DNA from: Seminavis robusta
Taxonomy: Eukaryota > Bacillariophyta > Bacillariophyceae > Naviculales > Naviculaceae
Reading direction: 5' to 3'
Assembly (NCBI GenBank): GCA_903772945.1
Contig: CAICTM010000807.1
Span: 1 to 47,515, forward strand
DNA length: 47,515 nt
In this document: positions 30,846-39,785 of the stretch, one piece after another
How positions within the stretch are numbered: the stretch's first letter is position 1
Layout of the letters: the number at the start of each line of letters is the position of its first letter
Position numbers and translations under genes: made by a program
The notes under the pieces: generated by a model
Seen by the model: only the letters and a program-made list of their open reading frames with translations
What the model was told of the DNA's origin: nothing
The model's database searches: none

Positions 30846-31770
30846 ATGATGACAATCATGGCAAGGAACAACAATCTGTCGTGCGATGCGTCACACCGCA
30901 AATGGTGGTGGCCAAGTGATGGTCCAAGTAGCCCTCCAAGCCTCAGCCAGGGTCCAAGTTCAACACCAAGTGAGGGTCCAAGTAGCCCACCAAGCCTCAG
31001 CCAGGGTCCAAGTTCAACACCAAGTGATGGTCCAAGTAGCCTCCAAGCCTCAGCCAGGTCCAAGTTCCCAAGTTCAACACCAAGTGAGGGTCCAAGTAGC
31101 CCTCCAAGCCTCAGCCAGACACCAAGTTTGACACCAAGTGAGGGTCCAAGCATGACACCAAGTGTCAGCCAGAATCCAAGCCTCAGCCAGTTTCCAAGTT
31201 CATCACCAAGCCTCAGCCAGAATCCAAGCTTAAGCCAGTTTCCAAGTTCAACACCAAGCGTCAGCCAGAATCCAAGCCTCAGTGAGGCTCCTACCTTGCC
31301 TTGTTTATCCAGTACTACAACTTCAAATGTGAACCCACTAACAATATCTGGGGTAAGTGAGCTACGTGTAAACACCTGCATTGCTTGTGGTCTGATTGGA
31401 TTCCAACAGTAGCTCTTTCTATATCCTTCCAAAGGGAGAAATTTATTTTTGTTTTAATTCACTGGTACCTGCCACCAGTGATGTGACTGTGCAAACTTTT
31501 GTCCGGGGTGATGTGGATGCCGCCATTGAGTCGTATGATGTAATTGACCAAGATGGAAACTCCTTGGGTCAAAACAATGGTGGAGATACTGAATGTGGTA
31601 CAGCTTATGATCAGACTGATTTTGTTGTGGCACAGGCCACATTCAACACTTGGGTAGCAACTGGCACTGTCAGTTTCATAATGGATGTCACCCCACAGGT
31701 GAGCGCCACAATATTTGCCTGCTCAGGCCAGAGTGATGGGTTCATCAATCTGGTCTATTCCTCTAGGTAG
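30846..31770 (+). CDS. Short PS-repeat protein, paralogue of the gene at 15235
   Basis: Exon 1 to 31352, intron 31353-31434, exon 2 31435-31770; about 280 residues from the first ATG at 30846. Residues 24 to about 150 are PS-x-x repeats (PSDGPSSPPSLSQGPSSTPS), in DNA units of about 30-60 bp. Exon 2 encodes the same C-terminal domain as the larger gene (DVTVQTFVRGDVDAAIESYD, TFNTWVATGTVSFIMDV). Splice sites match the larger gene exactly: GGG|GTAAGTGAG donor and CCAAAG|GG acceptor. No signal peptide or Cys-rich N-terminal domain is visible, so this is either a 5'-truncated copy or a gene with an unseen upstream exon. The 3' flank repeat also follows it (31998-32140), so the duplication ran past the stop codon. 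Confidence 0.7.
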
Positions 31771-31997
31771 GCAACCTTGATGAAGGAGTCGTGCAAGCTT
31801 CTGTGTCCTTGATACTGTACATCATGTACCTGAGTTGAGTCGAGTCATCTAGAATGAATTTAGCTAGAAGACAAGATAAATATAAGCTTTGTGGCTGAAC
31901 CGAGAGCCACCTTCTCTGCTTCTCCCAGCTAAACACTGGAAGCTACTAGCTGGTACCAGGTACCATCTAGCTAGCTAGCTAGTACGCTAACAACAGC

Positions 31998-32140
31998 ACC
32001 GTTTTCGAGGAATTTCTAAAAAGTGATTGAATCATGCAATTTTTATCGTTTTCACTGTAAATTTTCGATCATTTATTTGTCCTCGCCACCACAATGGCGC
32101 TGTCACCGTTCTTTTACATCGCCGGTACCGTACTCCTAGT
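31998..32140 (+). repeat. PS-gene 3' flank repeat, copy B
   Basis: Matches 18020-18165 in order: GAGGAATTTCTAAAAAG, TTTTTATCG, CACAATGGCGCT, CGTTCTTTTACA and GTACCGTACT, with small indels between blocks. A CTAGCTAGCTAGCTAG run lies just upstream (about 31967-31982). Confidence 0.7.
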
Positions 32141-32240
32141 CTGTTGGTGCTGGAAGGGCTTTGAAATGAAATACATACCCACAATGGACGAGCACGTCAC
32201 CCGGTGGAGGACGCACGGTAGCTTGTCATGCAACCTGTGA
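32094..32240 (+). CDS. Possible 48-residue membrane micro-protein
   Basis: An ATG-started ORF (MALSPFFYIAGTVLLVCWCW...) with one hydrophobic segment at about residues 4-20 and a short charged tail. It begins inside the repeat at 31998-32140. In copy A the matching ATG opens a different frame, so conservation does not support coding there. It may be chance. Confidence 0.2.
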   Translation: MALSPFFYIAGTVLLVCWCWKGFEMKYIPTMDEHVTRWRTHGSLSCNL

Positions 32241-32253
32241 GTGTCAGAGATCT

Positions 32254-32448
32254 CTACGATTCGAACTCGACATCCATTGGGAGTTCATTGTCCACGGTGG
32301 CTGAATCGAATCCTTCCAGTTCCGGTCGGATGGCTTTTTCTGGTGTCACGGCCGCTTTCGCGTTTTGTGTTTTTTTCTCGTTCATCATTTGCATGAGTTC
32401 CATGGCCACATAATAGATGTTTGCTGCAAGCAATCGTACTGTTTCCAT
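32254..32448 (-). CDS. Small hypothetical protein, 64 residues
   Basis: ATG-started, minus strand, with good start context (ACAACATGG). The N-terminal half is Met-rich (YYVAMELMQMMNEKK) and probably helical; the C-terminal half is acidic. No family is recognised. It lies 239 bp downstream of the F-box/Cys-cluster gene on the same strand. A plus-strand ORF of similar length overlaps it, so coding is not certain. Confidence 0.4.
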   Translation of the reverse strand: METVRLLAANIYYVAMELMQMMNEKKTQNAKAAVTPEKAIRPELEGFDSATVDNELPMDVEFES

Positions 32449-32687
32449 GTTGTCTTTTTCTTTTTGTTTATAGCGTATTCTAGTAGATCGCTAGCTAGCT
32501 AGCTAGCAACTTCGGTGCGTATCAGAGCAGCTACCATGATATTGATGAATGCCATGACTGTTCTTTCGCTCCTATTCGTTGTTGGTTGTCATCGTGCACC
32601 TTGCGTCATCATTCGTGGCGTCGCATCGTGGCTGTCTCATTCTGATGTTTGTCGAAAGCGCACTACTATCGATACTAGAGCACGACG

Positions 32688-34247
32688 TTAGTCGTTTGTT
32701 TCGGTGTTCTCGGTGGTAACAAAGATGGGTTCCCCTCGTCGCTGACGTTCCAGTGCGACCGCCTTGGGTGGAAGGGGCAACGCTCCGTCCGGTTTGTGGT
32801 GCGGACAATAGACGTGACTGGTTCTTCTCGGAGCCCGGTGCTCGGCGACCAACCATTCCCAATAGTCGGCTTGCGTCTCAAAGTGACTGGGCAGCGGCAT
32901 GACATATCCACATGCTGTTGTTGACGAAGATTCCAAACTGCACAGGGTATGGCGACACTTTGGTGAAGCGCACGTCACAATGGCGTGCCGACTGCAAATG
33001 CCACAGTGATCGGTGCCACACGCCACGCAGGTTCGTTTGGTAGTACATTTGGCACAGACATCGGTTCGATAATGACAATGGGAAATCTTGCCACAGGTTT
33101 CCGCTCGCACGGTATCGGTCCATTTGTGACATCGTTCGCATTGTTTGAGGAATTGGCGCGTGACAGTGCCAGTGTCGGGGTGTTTCCAACAGAGTTTGAC
33201 ACCGGGACGGAGTGATTGGAGGGAAATCTTTTCTTCTTTTTGATTGTCGTTGTTAGTAACAATGAATTGATAGGGAAATCGTTTTTGTTTGGCCAAATCG
33301 TGATAACGACGTTCGGTGGTTCTGAAAAAGGGTGTCGTGTAGATGGTCAAGCGTTTGTGTTGTTGAAACAAACGGAATAGCATGGCGAATCCATTGGACG
33401 TTGTGTTGGCGTGTAGAATGTGGCGCTCGACTTTTTGCATGTCTTTGTGTTTGTTTCGACAGACTCTATTGACTGTTTGAATTTCCTTTTCCAGATTGGT
33501 TCGATAATCTTTGGTTGCCTTGAGATGGGCAAATGTGCCTTGGGCAATGAGATTGGCCAATTCTTGATACGTTTTGCCATGGTGGACGTCAATATCGTAC
33601 TGTTGTGTCTTGCTACTATAAAATCGTGCCATGCCTTGTGGGGTGACACAAATGCGGGGTATCTTTTGCCACTGAGCCCACAACGGCGTGGATGGATTGT
33701 AGAGTTTGGTACTGAGTGGATTGGTCCCATCGAATTCCAGGTAGCGTTTGGCATACGCCCACGCTTCTTGGAGTTCCCAATTGTGGTGCCCATAGACTCC
33801 CACGGGTGCTTGACAAAACAGTGCCGTCTGGTCGTTCCACCAAAAGGCATCCACATGACGCAATTGGAATCGATCCATCAAGGGCAAATAGGCGTAAATA
33901 TGACACATCACTTCCGGACAGGAACGACGCAAGTCATTCAATGGACTACCAACACATTCAGTAGATGTTGTTGTAGAATGAACCACCTCATCGTCGTCAT
34001 CCAAAATGGCCAACCGGATCCGTGGCTTCTTCTTCTTCTTGGTCGCACTACTAGCGGTACTAGTACTACCGGTAGGACTGTCACTCGTCGAGGTATCCCG
34101 CGGTCGCTTGGCCGTTGCTTTCTTCATGATTTCTTGCGGGATATCCAGGGACACCAAATCCGCCAGGTATCGATCCTTGTACGATAAACCAGTAGTTTTA
34201 CTTTCGTCAAGGAGGCAGTGGCTTCCATCCATGGTGCTCATGGACAT
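32688..34247 (-). CDS. F-box-like protein with C-terminal Cys/His zinc cluster
   Basis: A protein of 519 residues from the ATG at 34245-34247. Residues 47-80 are a Ser/Thr and Lys-rich segment (KKKKKPRIRL) that could be a nuclear signal. Residues about 104-139 resemble an F-box (NDLRRSCPEVMCHIYAYLPL, then MDRFQLRHVDAFWW). The middle has a coiled, charged helix (about 230-280). Residues about 350-435 form a dense Cys/His cluster: CERCHKWTDT, CGKISHCHYRTDVCAKC, CVACGTDHCGICSRHA and CASPKCRHTLCS, at least 12 Cys, suggesting two or three zinc sites of a B-box/RING-like or unclassified type. The F-box link to SCF ubiquitin ligase is family inference. A related Cys-cluster F-box group occurs in diatoms, but I cannot name it. 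Confidence 0.7.
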   Translation of the reverse strand: MSMSTMDGSHCLLDESKTTGLSYKDRYLADLVSLDIPQEIMKKATAKRPRDTSTSDSPTGSTSTASSATKKKKKPRIRLAILDDDDEVVHSTTTSTECVGSPLNDLRRSCPEVMCHIYAYLPLMDRFQLRHVDAFWWNDQTALFCQAPVGVYGHHNWELQEAWAYAKRYLEFDGTNPLSTKLYNPSTPLWAQWQKIPRICVTPQGMARFYSSKTQQYDIDVHHGKTYQELANLIAQGTFAHLKATKDYRTNLEKEIQTVNRVCRNKHKDMQKVERHILHANTTSNGFAMLFRLFQQHKRLTIYTTPFFRTTERRYHDLAKQKRFPYQFIVTNNDNQKEEKISLQSLRPGVKLCWKHPDTGTVTRQFLKQCERCHKWTDTVRAETCGKISHCHYRTDVCAKCTTKRTCVACGTDHCGICSRHAIVTCASPKCRHTLCSLESSSTTACGYVMPLPSHFETQADYWEWLVAEHRAPRRTSHVYCPHHKPDGALPLPPKAVALERQRRGEPIFVTTENTETND

Positions 34248-35115
34248 GGTTGAATCTTTGGTTATGATCTCAACAGTAAGGAAATGTGATCTTTCCGTTG
34301 CTCAGAAATCCATCAGCCGATGTAGCTTTTGCTTATTGCTGGTGGCCAAGAAGGATGTGGCTGACGTGCTGTGCAACAACTGGGGAAGAGATCGCATTGC
34401 TGCCTGGTGGTACCACTGTAGAGATTGCTGTACATTACATGACTACCGGTACCGGTCACACTTCGCAAAAGCACCCAACTTGAAGTGGACTCAAGCCAGC
34501 AGAGAGATGAAAACGATAGTGGGGGTGCGCGGAACTCCACTTATCTGCCGCCACTAGCTTCGGAGCTCGCCCATGGCCATGTCAGTTGCGGGAGAGATCA
34601 CCAGGAGCAAGATGTGAAAACAATGAAACTTCCCAACAGCACGAGCCCAGGGGAAACTTCCGATTCGATTCATTCAATGCTTCAGGCAGTACATGTACGT
34701 GTGCGCGTGGAGGCGATCAGGGTATTGTTTCGTTCGATGGAGGTAGGCAGGAACGGATGGCGACTTTTTCTTTCGAGCCAGATTGGAAAAGTCATTCAAA
34801 GTGGAGACTGACTCTTCGTTCCATGGATTGGTTGCTTCAACTTTGCTATTAATAGCTAGTCCGTGTAGTAAAAGGTCAAGTGTATAAAGGAGCTTCATCT
34901 AGGGGCTGGGACATCCATCCCAAGGGAACAACATCCTCTCCAGGACGAGAAGCTGAGTTATGATAGTTGTCTCAAGGAAACACAGCAATTTCTACCACAA
35001 AACGTTTACAGTACGGTACTGATCCAACCATACCGGTAAGGATCGTTCTCATTCTAAATCTAAAGGATGTTCCATCCCGGACTCGACTCGACTCGACTCG
35101 ACTCGCACACAGGTT
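34248..35115. other. Intergenic, no supported gene
   Basis: About 870 bp. Short ORFs at 34286-34557 and 34485-34811 have no features. An (ACTCG)n microsatellite lies at about 35080-35105, near the 3' end of the plastid HA gene. Confidence 0.5.
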
Positions 35116-35598
35116 CTATGGACCAAGTGGATTGGGAGGAACAACCGCAGGGGGCTTGGGAGGGAGTTGCTTCTCCAAAGTGAAGAAATCCTTCTTGCTT
35201 TGGAGACTAACAGGCGGAGGTGTGGGAGGGAAGAACTGCTCTTTCATTGCCTGATCTGCTTGTGCACTAGAAGTACCAGTGGGAGAATCTTCCGTGGTAA
35301 AACCCAATTCAGCCAACTTTTGGCGTCGATCGTAACGCATGACGCCTCGCCTCAAGTTTTCCTGTTGGATGTGCAACCACAACCACAGCTTGGGGTTCTC
35401 GTCATAGGCAATCGTCTTTTTGCCGGTAAAGGCAAACTCGGCCTTGAGGCGTCCATACCGCAAATTCCAATGCTCGTCCCAATTCAGACCAATGCCATGG
35501 ATGGTTCTCTCTGGAGCAAAGGCAGAAGATCCAAAGGGCGCTGCCAACAACAGAATCATCGCAACGACGATTGCCGATAGAAGGGTATTCATTATCAT
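35116..35598 (-). CDS. Plastid-targeted single-HA-domain protein
   Basis: A protein of 160 residues from the ATG at 35596-35598. The N terminus is a signal peptide (NTLLSAIVVAMILLLAAPFG) followed by SSAFAPE at residues 24-30, a near-perfect ASAFAP junction for import into a secondary plastid. Residues 40-100 are one HA-type domain: WDEHWNLRYGRL, then LWLWLHIQQENLRRGVM, then RRQKLAELGF, with the usual Trp, the W-x-x-x-Q core and the closing LGF. The C-terminal 60 residues are Pro-rich (FFPPTPPP, LPPKPPAVVPP). HA domains are thought to bind nucleic acid, so a plastid DNA- or RNA-associated role is possible but inferred. A MITE lies 84 bp upstream of the start. Confidence 0.8.
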   Translation of the reverse strand: MIMNTLLSAIVVAMILLLAAPFGSSAFAPERTIHGIGLNWDEHWNLRYGRLKAEFAFTGKKTIAYDENPKLWLWLHIQQENLRRGVMRYDRRQKLAELGFTTEDSPTGTSSAQADQAMKEQFFPPTPPPVSLQSKKDFFTLEKQLPPKPPAVVPPNPLGP

Positions 35599-35681
35599 GG
35601 TGAATCCAGATACCTGTACCGGTAGAAGATAAAGTCGAGGAAATAATATATGTTCTGTGCCGTGATGATGCTTCTGTCACC

Positions 35682-36000
35682 CTTGGTTGGTATTTACTGC
35701 AGTAAATCCGGGTTACTGGCTCCTTACTGTCCAATTACTGCCATTGTTGGCCCCCTAGTTACTGCAGTAAGTAATCCCATGCAGTAAGTAATCTGCCTAT
35801 GCAACAGGAATATCCAGTAAATCACAGTAAAATCACAGTAATTAGCCTATATTACTGCATTTACTGTAGTTTACTGCCTTCAATTGGCTCTAAATTACTG
35901 TGTATGATTACTGCTACTGAGGAATTACTGCATTACTGCCATTACTGCTCCTTTTACTGACCTCATGGCAGTAAGGAATAAACAGTAAATACCAACCAAG
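35682..36000. mobile_element. 319-bp MITE made of TTACTG motifs, 8-bp TSD
   Basis: Bounded by perfect 18-bp terminal inverted repeats CTTGGTTGGTATTTACTG (35682-35699, and inverted at 35983-36000) and by a perfect 8-bp direct repeat CTGTCACC (35674-35681 and 36001-36008). The interior holds about 14 TTACTG and 8 CAGTAA motifs, roughly one per 15 bp. There is no ORF, so the element is non-autonomous. The 8-bp duplication fits hAT (also P or Merlin types); superfamily is inference. Confidence 0.88.
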
Positions 36001-37670
36001 CTGTCACCCATCACCCATCAAGCAGCAATCGACGAGACGAATTCAAAAAGAAGAAAGCAGCTGCTTTTCCCTTGAGCTTGTGTCTTCGAAACAGCTGCTT
36101 TTCCGGGAGTAGAAACAACCAGCAAGGCTGCAAAAGCCCCTCACAACCCAAAAGAGGAATGCCTCCGAGTCGAGTCAGCACAAGTTACGAGTGCGACGGA
36201 AGAAACCTGAAGGACCGGTGCCTCCGACAGGACAGAGCAACTTGAGGGAGAGGAACGGATGCGGAGGAAGATGCACAAGCAAGAAGACTGAACAGCGTGG
36301 GCCAGGGCGAAGAAGGATGGTCCAGCTTCTGCATATGCATCAAATAATAAAGCCACTTCTAGCCTGAATCGTTTTTGCAAAAAAAATCCTGCACCGAGCT
36401 CCTTGAACCGTACCGTACATCCACCAAGTGCCAAACATGACGGTATTAAAATGGAGATCACCCAAGTAAGTCGGGCCTATCGGAAGATGTCCCCGCTTCA
36501 ATGTTTCAAAGGTCAGCGATGCAATCAAGCGGATGCAGGATTTCGGCAGCTGGAGCAACTACAGGCATAGTGCAACAATGATCCTCTTCTGCCCCAACGA
36601 GTCGTTCAGACAGTGATCATGATGCTGTCGGACGATAGTTGCTATCACACCTTCCGTGATGCCGCAGAGACTTGTACGTGCATGCGCAGGCAACCATTAC
36701 AAGATGACCATCAGGAGGAGACAATGAACGGCACAAACAATTGATTCTGATTGCACTGTAACTTCTCCCCTAGCTAGTGCTTGTGGTTGGAAGACAGGAT
36801 GTCGGCTAACGTCAGAACACGTTACATTAGTTGTCGTAACAGATCTCATTTATTTGTAGCCTGCTGTAGCTAACACACACATGAGAAAACTTCCTTCGCC
36901 AGAAATGGATGGTCCCACATTGTTTGGAGCCAACAGTTGGTTCTTGTGCAATGGCCCCATTATGAGAATTGGAGATGTATGATGGGTTTGTTCCTTCCAA
37001 CTTCCATTTTTCCTTTGCTGATTTGTCCTGTGGTGCCCATTCTCCAAACAGAGGTTGATGTGGAGCTAGCTACTCGACATAGTGGGGGAGTTGGACACAA
37101 AAGTATATGCTATGAGGGGTTTTACCGAGGAGGTATGCTTTCATTGGGTGGGAGGTTCCAAGTCAAAAGAGTGATCTAAGTTATAGAGGCTAGAGAGGTA
37201 TTTGACACCATTTGATGCCACTACATTCAACAACTTAACATTGGAATGTGGTTTACAATAGTTAAGTCTTGGTGTAACTGTCTCTTCGACTAAAAATTCA
37301 ACTTTCATTCCCAATTCACCGGACAATTGACCATTGATGATAGAGGAAGATATGTCATTTGACATGCCCATGCAGAAGTAACTTTGAAATGTAACGCCAA
37401 TGCGACTTTCCCTTGATGTCATTCGGTCCCCTTTTAAAGTGAGGATCTAGCTCAGGTGGATTGTCGCTTTACTCTGTCATGCATCGCATTCATTGTATCA
37501 AAAGGAAGTAAGGGAAAGCACACCATAGTGTGAAACCAGATGTACCTTGAGCTGCCAGTGCTGTGCAGCTGTTGCGTTGCATGCAGATTGGACGTCCTGG
37601 ACATCATCCGCAAAGAAACTGATTGAAAAGAAGCAAGTTAGGAAACAGAAACAACAAGTACAAAGCTCCT
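36001..37670. other. Gene-poor region
   Basis: About 1.7 kb. No ORF shows a domain or convincing start. A 15-bp string AGCAGCTGCTTTTCC recurs (near 36057; a shorter match near 36092). No repeat boundaries or TIRs were found by eye. Confidence 0.5.
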
Positions 37671-37673
37671 TTC

Positions 37674-38024
37674 ATTGCTATTGAGTTTCTGCTTGCAGTT
37701 TGTCATTGGACTTTCAACAGGTACAAAACTCACCGTTTGTTCATGATGGGGTCTACCAGTTGACACTCACTGCAAAGTTTGGTCATTCCATCTAGATGTT
37801 TTCTCCTAGATTGATTCGGTCGTAACATTGGCGCGTCTGTGCAATGTGTGAACTGAATTTGGCGCGTCTGTGCGACTTTGTTAATCCTATGAATTCCTGC
37901 TTGATAGAGATCCATTGACCATGGCTTCATTCTGGAGAGGTCCAGCAAGCAAGAATTTGAATTTGTTATTGAGATTCTGCTTGCAGTTTGTCAGTGGCCT
38001 CTCAACAGGTACAAAACTCACCGT
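37674..38024. repeat. 65-bp direct repeat pair
   Basis: 37674-37738 and 37961-38024 share TTCTGCTTGCAGTTTGTCA and CAACAGGTACAAAACTCACC with few differences. The second copy lies in the Gypsy remnant (encoding ERPLTNCKQ on minus), so the first is probably a duplicated scrap of the same element. Confidence 0.75.
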
Positions 38025-38554
38025 TTTCTCCTCATTCTCATGAGAATAGACCATTCCAGCCAGAGGGGAAGGGTTGCCGATACCATTCTTGTGGGGCCGA
38101 GGACGAGAGCACTCCCCTGCAACAGCAGCCACATTCTTGGAGGTAGGTCTTTTCTGCAATGCTTCTTGCCTTTTGGCACAACAATGACAGCACCACATTG
38201 TGTCTCCCTAGCTCTAGCATCTGCTTGGAAGACAAGAAACGGGGCATTGTGGTGGACAAACAAAGAATCCCGAGCCAAGACGCCCTTGATGACATCAAAG
38301 GCATGTTGGCATTCTGTAGTCCAAGCAAAAGAGTTTGTTTTTGTTGATGTCAGGTTGTACAATGGAGCTAGGAAAGGATGGCACTGTGGGAATCTGTCTC
38401 TGTAAAAGGAGACATCTCCAAGGAAGCAACAAAGTTCTTTGACATCTTTGGGCGTCTCAAGTTGAAGGATTGCATCAATCTTTTTCTTCCTTGGCCTGAT
38501 ACTAGTAGTAGGTGCCAACCAATATCCAAGAAAGGCTGTCCCTTGGACTCCCCA
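37950..38554 (-). mobile_element. Ty3/Gypsy pol remnant (end of RT, start of RNase H)
   Basis: On the minus strand the frame at 38554-38160 reads WGVQGTAFLGYWLAP, KKIDAILQLETPKDVKEL, CCFLGDVSFYRDRFPQC, HPFLAPLYNLTS and ECQHAFDVIKGVLARD, the standard order of the RT thumb/connection of Gypsy elements. The start of RNase H follows (FLVFQADA where DASD is usual, CGAVIV). The match then shifts frame, and RPLTNCKQN (about 37980) is the tail of the usual RxLxxxQ motif. No LTRs, protease or integrase are seen. It is a decayed fragment. Confidence 0.8.
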
Positions 38555-38876
38555 CCCAGGGTCCATTATTGTTTCAGAACAACAACACCTACATAGCTCT
38601 TTCTGTGCAGACGTAGATCTTCGTGGGGAAAAACTAGGCACTTGTTGTTGAACCCCGTGATTTCGCAAACGTGACTTGACTCGAAACCAAAACTTCGATC
38701 TTCTTCGAAAGGCTTCGTGAAAAAGATCCAAGATCCGACTGCCGCCGCCACGGCATCACTGCAACCACTCACTTTATTGCCACCGCAAAAACCAAAAAGC
38801 CAACAATAAGAGCAGCAACGGCTGCTCTCTCTATATCCATTTACCACTCTGATAATCAAGACAATTGTAACTAACC

Positions 38877-39785
38877 ATGAAGGTGTTGATGCACTACGAA
38901 GACCATGAGAACAGTGACTATCACAAGTCCTTGAAGATTACGCTTCCAAAATCTTGGAAGACGGGTCCTACTTCCAAGCTCTTGGGTCAATTTGTGGAGA
39001 CGTACATGGGCAATGAGACTTTCAAAGAGGGCAATCCCTTGGAGGAATCCCAATTGCACTTGAGCATTCGCAGCACTTCCAGCAGTACCAGTACAACAAC
39101 GGAATTGGTGGATTTGGCATCGGATGCCGTAGTTTTGGATGTGATTCCCGACCGTGCCGATTTGTACGTGGTCCACGGCCCATCGCAAACCCTGTCGGAT
39201 CAAAAAGAAGCCGCTCAAAAAGCCAAACTCGAGGCTGACACGGACAAAAATTTGGCGGCGTGTACCCATTTTGGCTGCAAACAGCGGTTCCCTCCCGGTG
39301 GTCCTTATCCGAAATGCCAATACCACAGTGCTCCACCCGTCTTTCACGAAACGGCCAAATTCTGGTCGTGCTGTCCCAACAAGAAAGCGTACGACTGGGA
39401 CGATTTTCAAAACATTCCCGGCTGTCAAACGGGTGTTTGTACCGATATTAAAGAGGACACGGAACAAAAACAATTTCTGGGTGGCACCGATTTGCGTCAA
39501 GCGGCGGGAGAAGCCATTAAATTGAAATCGATTGACGACTTTAACAAAGCCCAAGCAGCCGGTGGTGCCGATGCGGCACCCGTATTGGATCGACTCAATG
39601 CGGTATTGGTAGAATTGGGAATCGAACAAGAATTGTATCAACAAGTCGTCGATGGGATGCGAAAAAAAGCGGCAGCGACAGCCGACACAGAAGCGGATGT
39701 CCTGGAAGCTGTCAAGAAGGAAATGGGAAGCAAATTCAAAGACGCATTGAAGACCGTGGCGGCGGAGCAATTACGAATTTCGTAA
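38877..39785 (+). CDS. CHORD-domain protein (RAR1/CHP-1-like)
   Basis: A protein of 302 residues, intact, from ATG 38877. Residues 1-65 may be a small ubiquitin-like or CS-like N-terminal domain (MKVLMHYEDHENSDYHKSLK); this is weak. Residues 129-190 form one CHORD zinc domain: CTHFGCKQRFPPGGPYPKC, YHSAPPVFHETAKFWSCC, then DWDDFQNIPGCQTGVCTD. The last zinc ligand, His in the usual GCxxGxH, is replaced by Cys (GCQTGVC), which can still bind zinc. RAR1 and CHP-1 have two CHORD domains and act as Hsp90 co-chaperones; here there is only one and no obvious CS domain. The C-terminal 110 residues are helical and Ala-rich. An Hsp90 link is family inference. Confidence 0.88.
   Translation: MKVLMHYEDHENSDYHKSLKITLPKSWKTGPTSKLLGQFVETYMGNETFKEGNPLEESQLHLSIRSTSSSTSTTTELVDLASDAVVLDVIPDRADLYVVHGPSQTLSDQKEAAQKAKLEADTDKNLAACTHFGCKQRFPPGGPYPKCQYHSAPPVFHETAKFWSCCPNKKAYDWDDFQNIPGCQTGVCTDIKEDTEQKQFLGGTDLRQAAGEAIKLKSIDDFNKAQAAGGADAAPVLDRLNAVLVELGIEQELYQQVVDGMRKKAAATADTEADVLEAVKKEMGSKFKDALKTVAAEQLRIS

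Noticed and set aside
30827..31432. 201-codon minus-strand LGP/LGL-rich ORF
   Set aside because: It is antisense to the PS-repeat exon of the gene at 30846, which has matching splice sites and a conserved second exon.
32228..32413. 61-codon plus-strand ORF with a hydrophobic segment
   Set aside because: It overlaps the minus-strand ORF at 32254-32448, which has the better start context and composition. Neither is certain.
38871..39770. 299-codon minus-strand ORF opposite the CHORD gene
   Set aside because: It is an antisense shadow. The plus strand has an intact CHORD zinc domain and an ATG.
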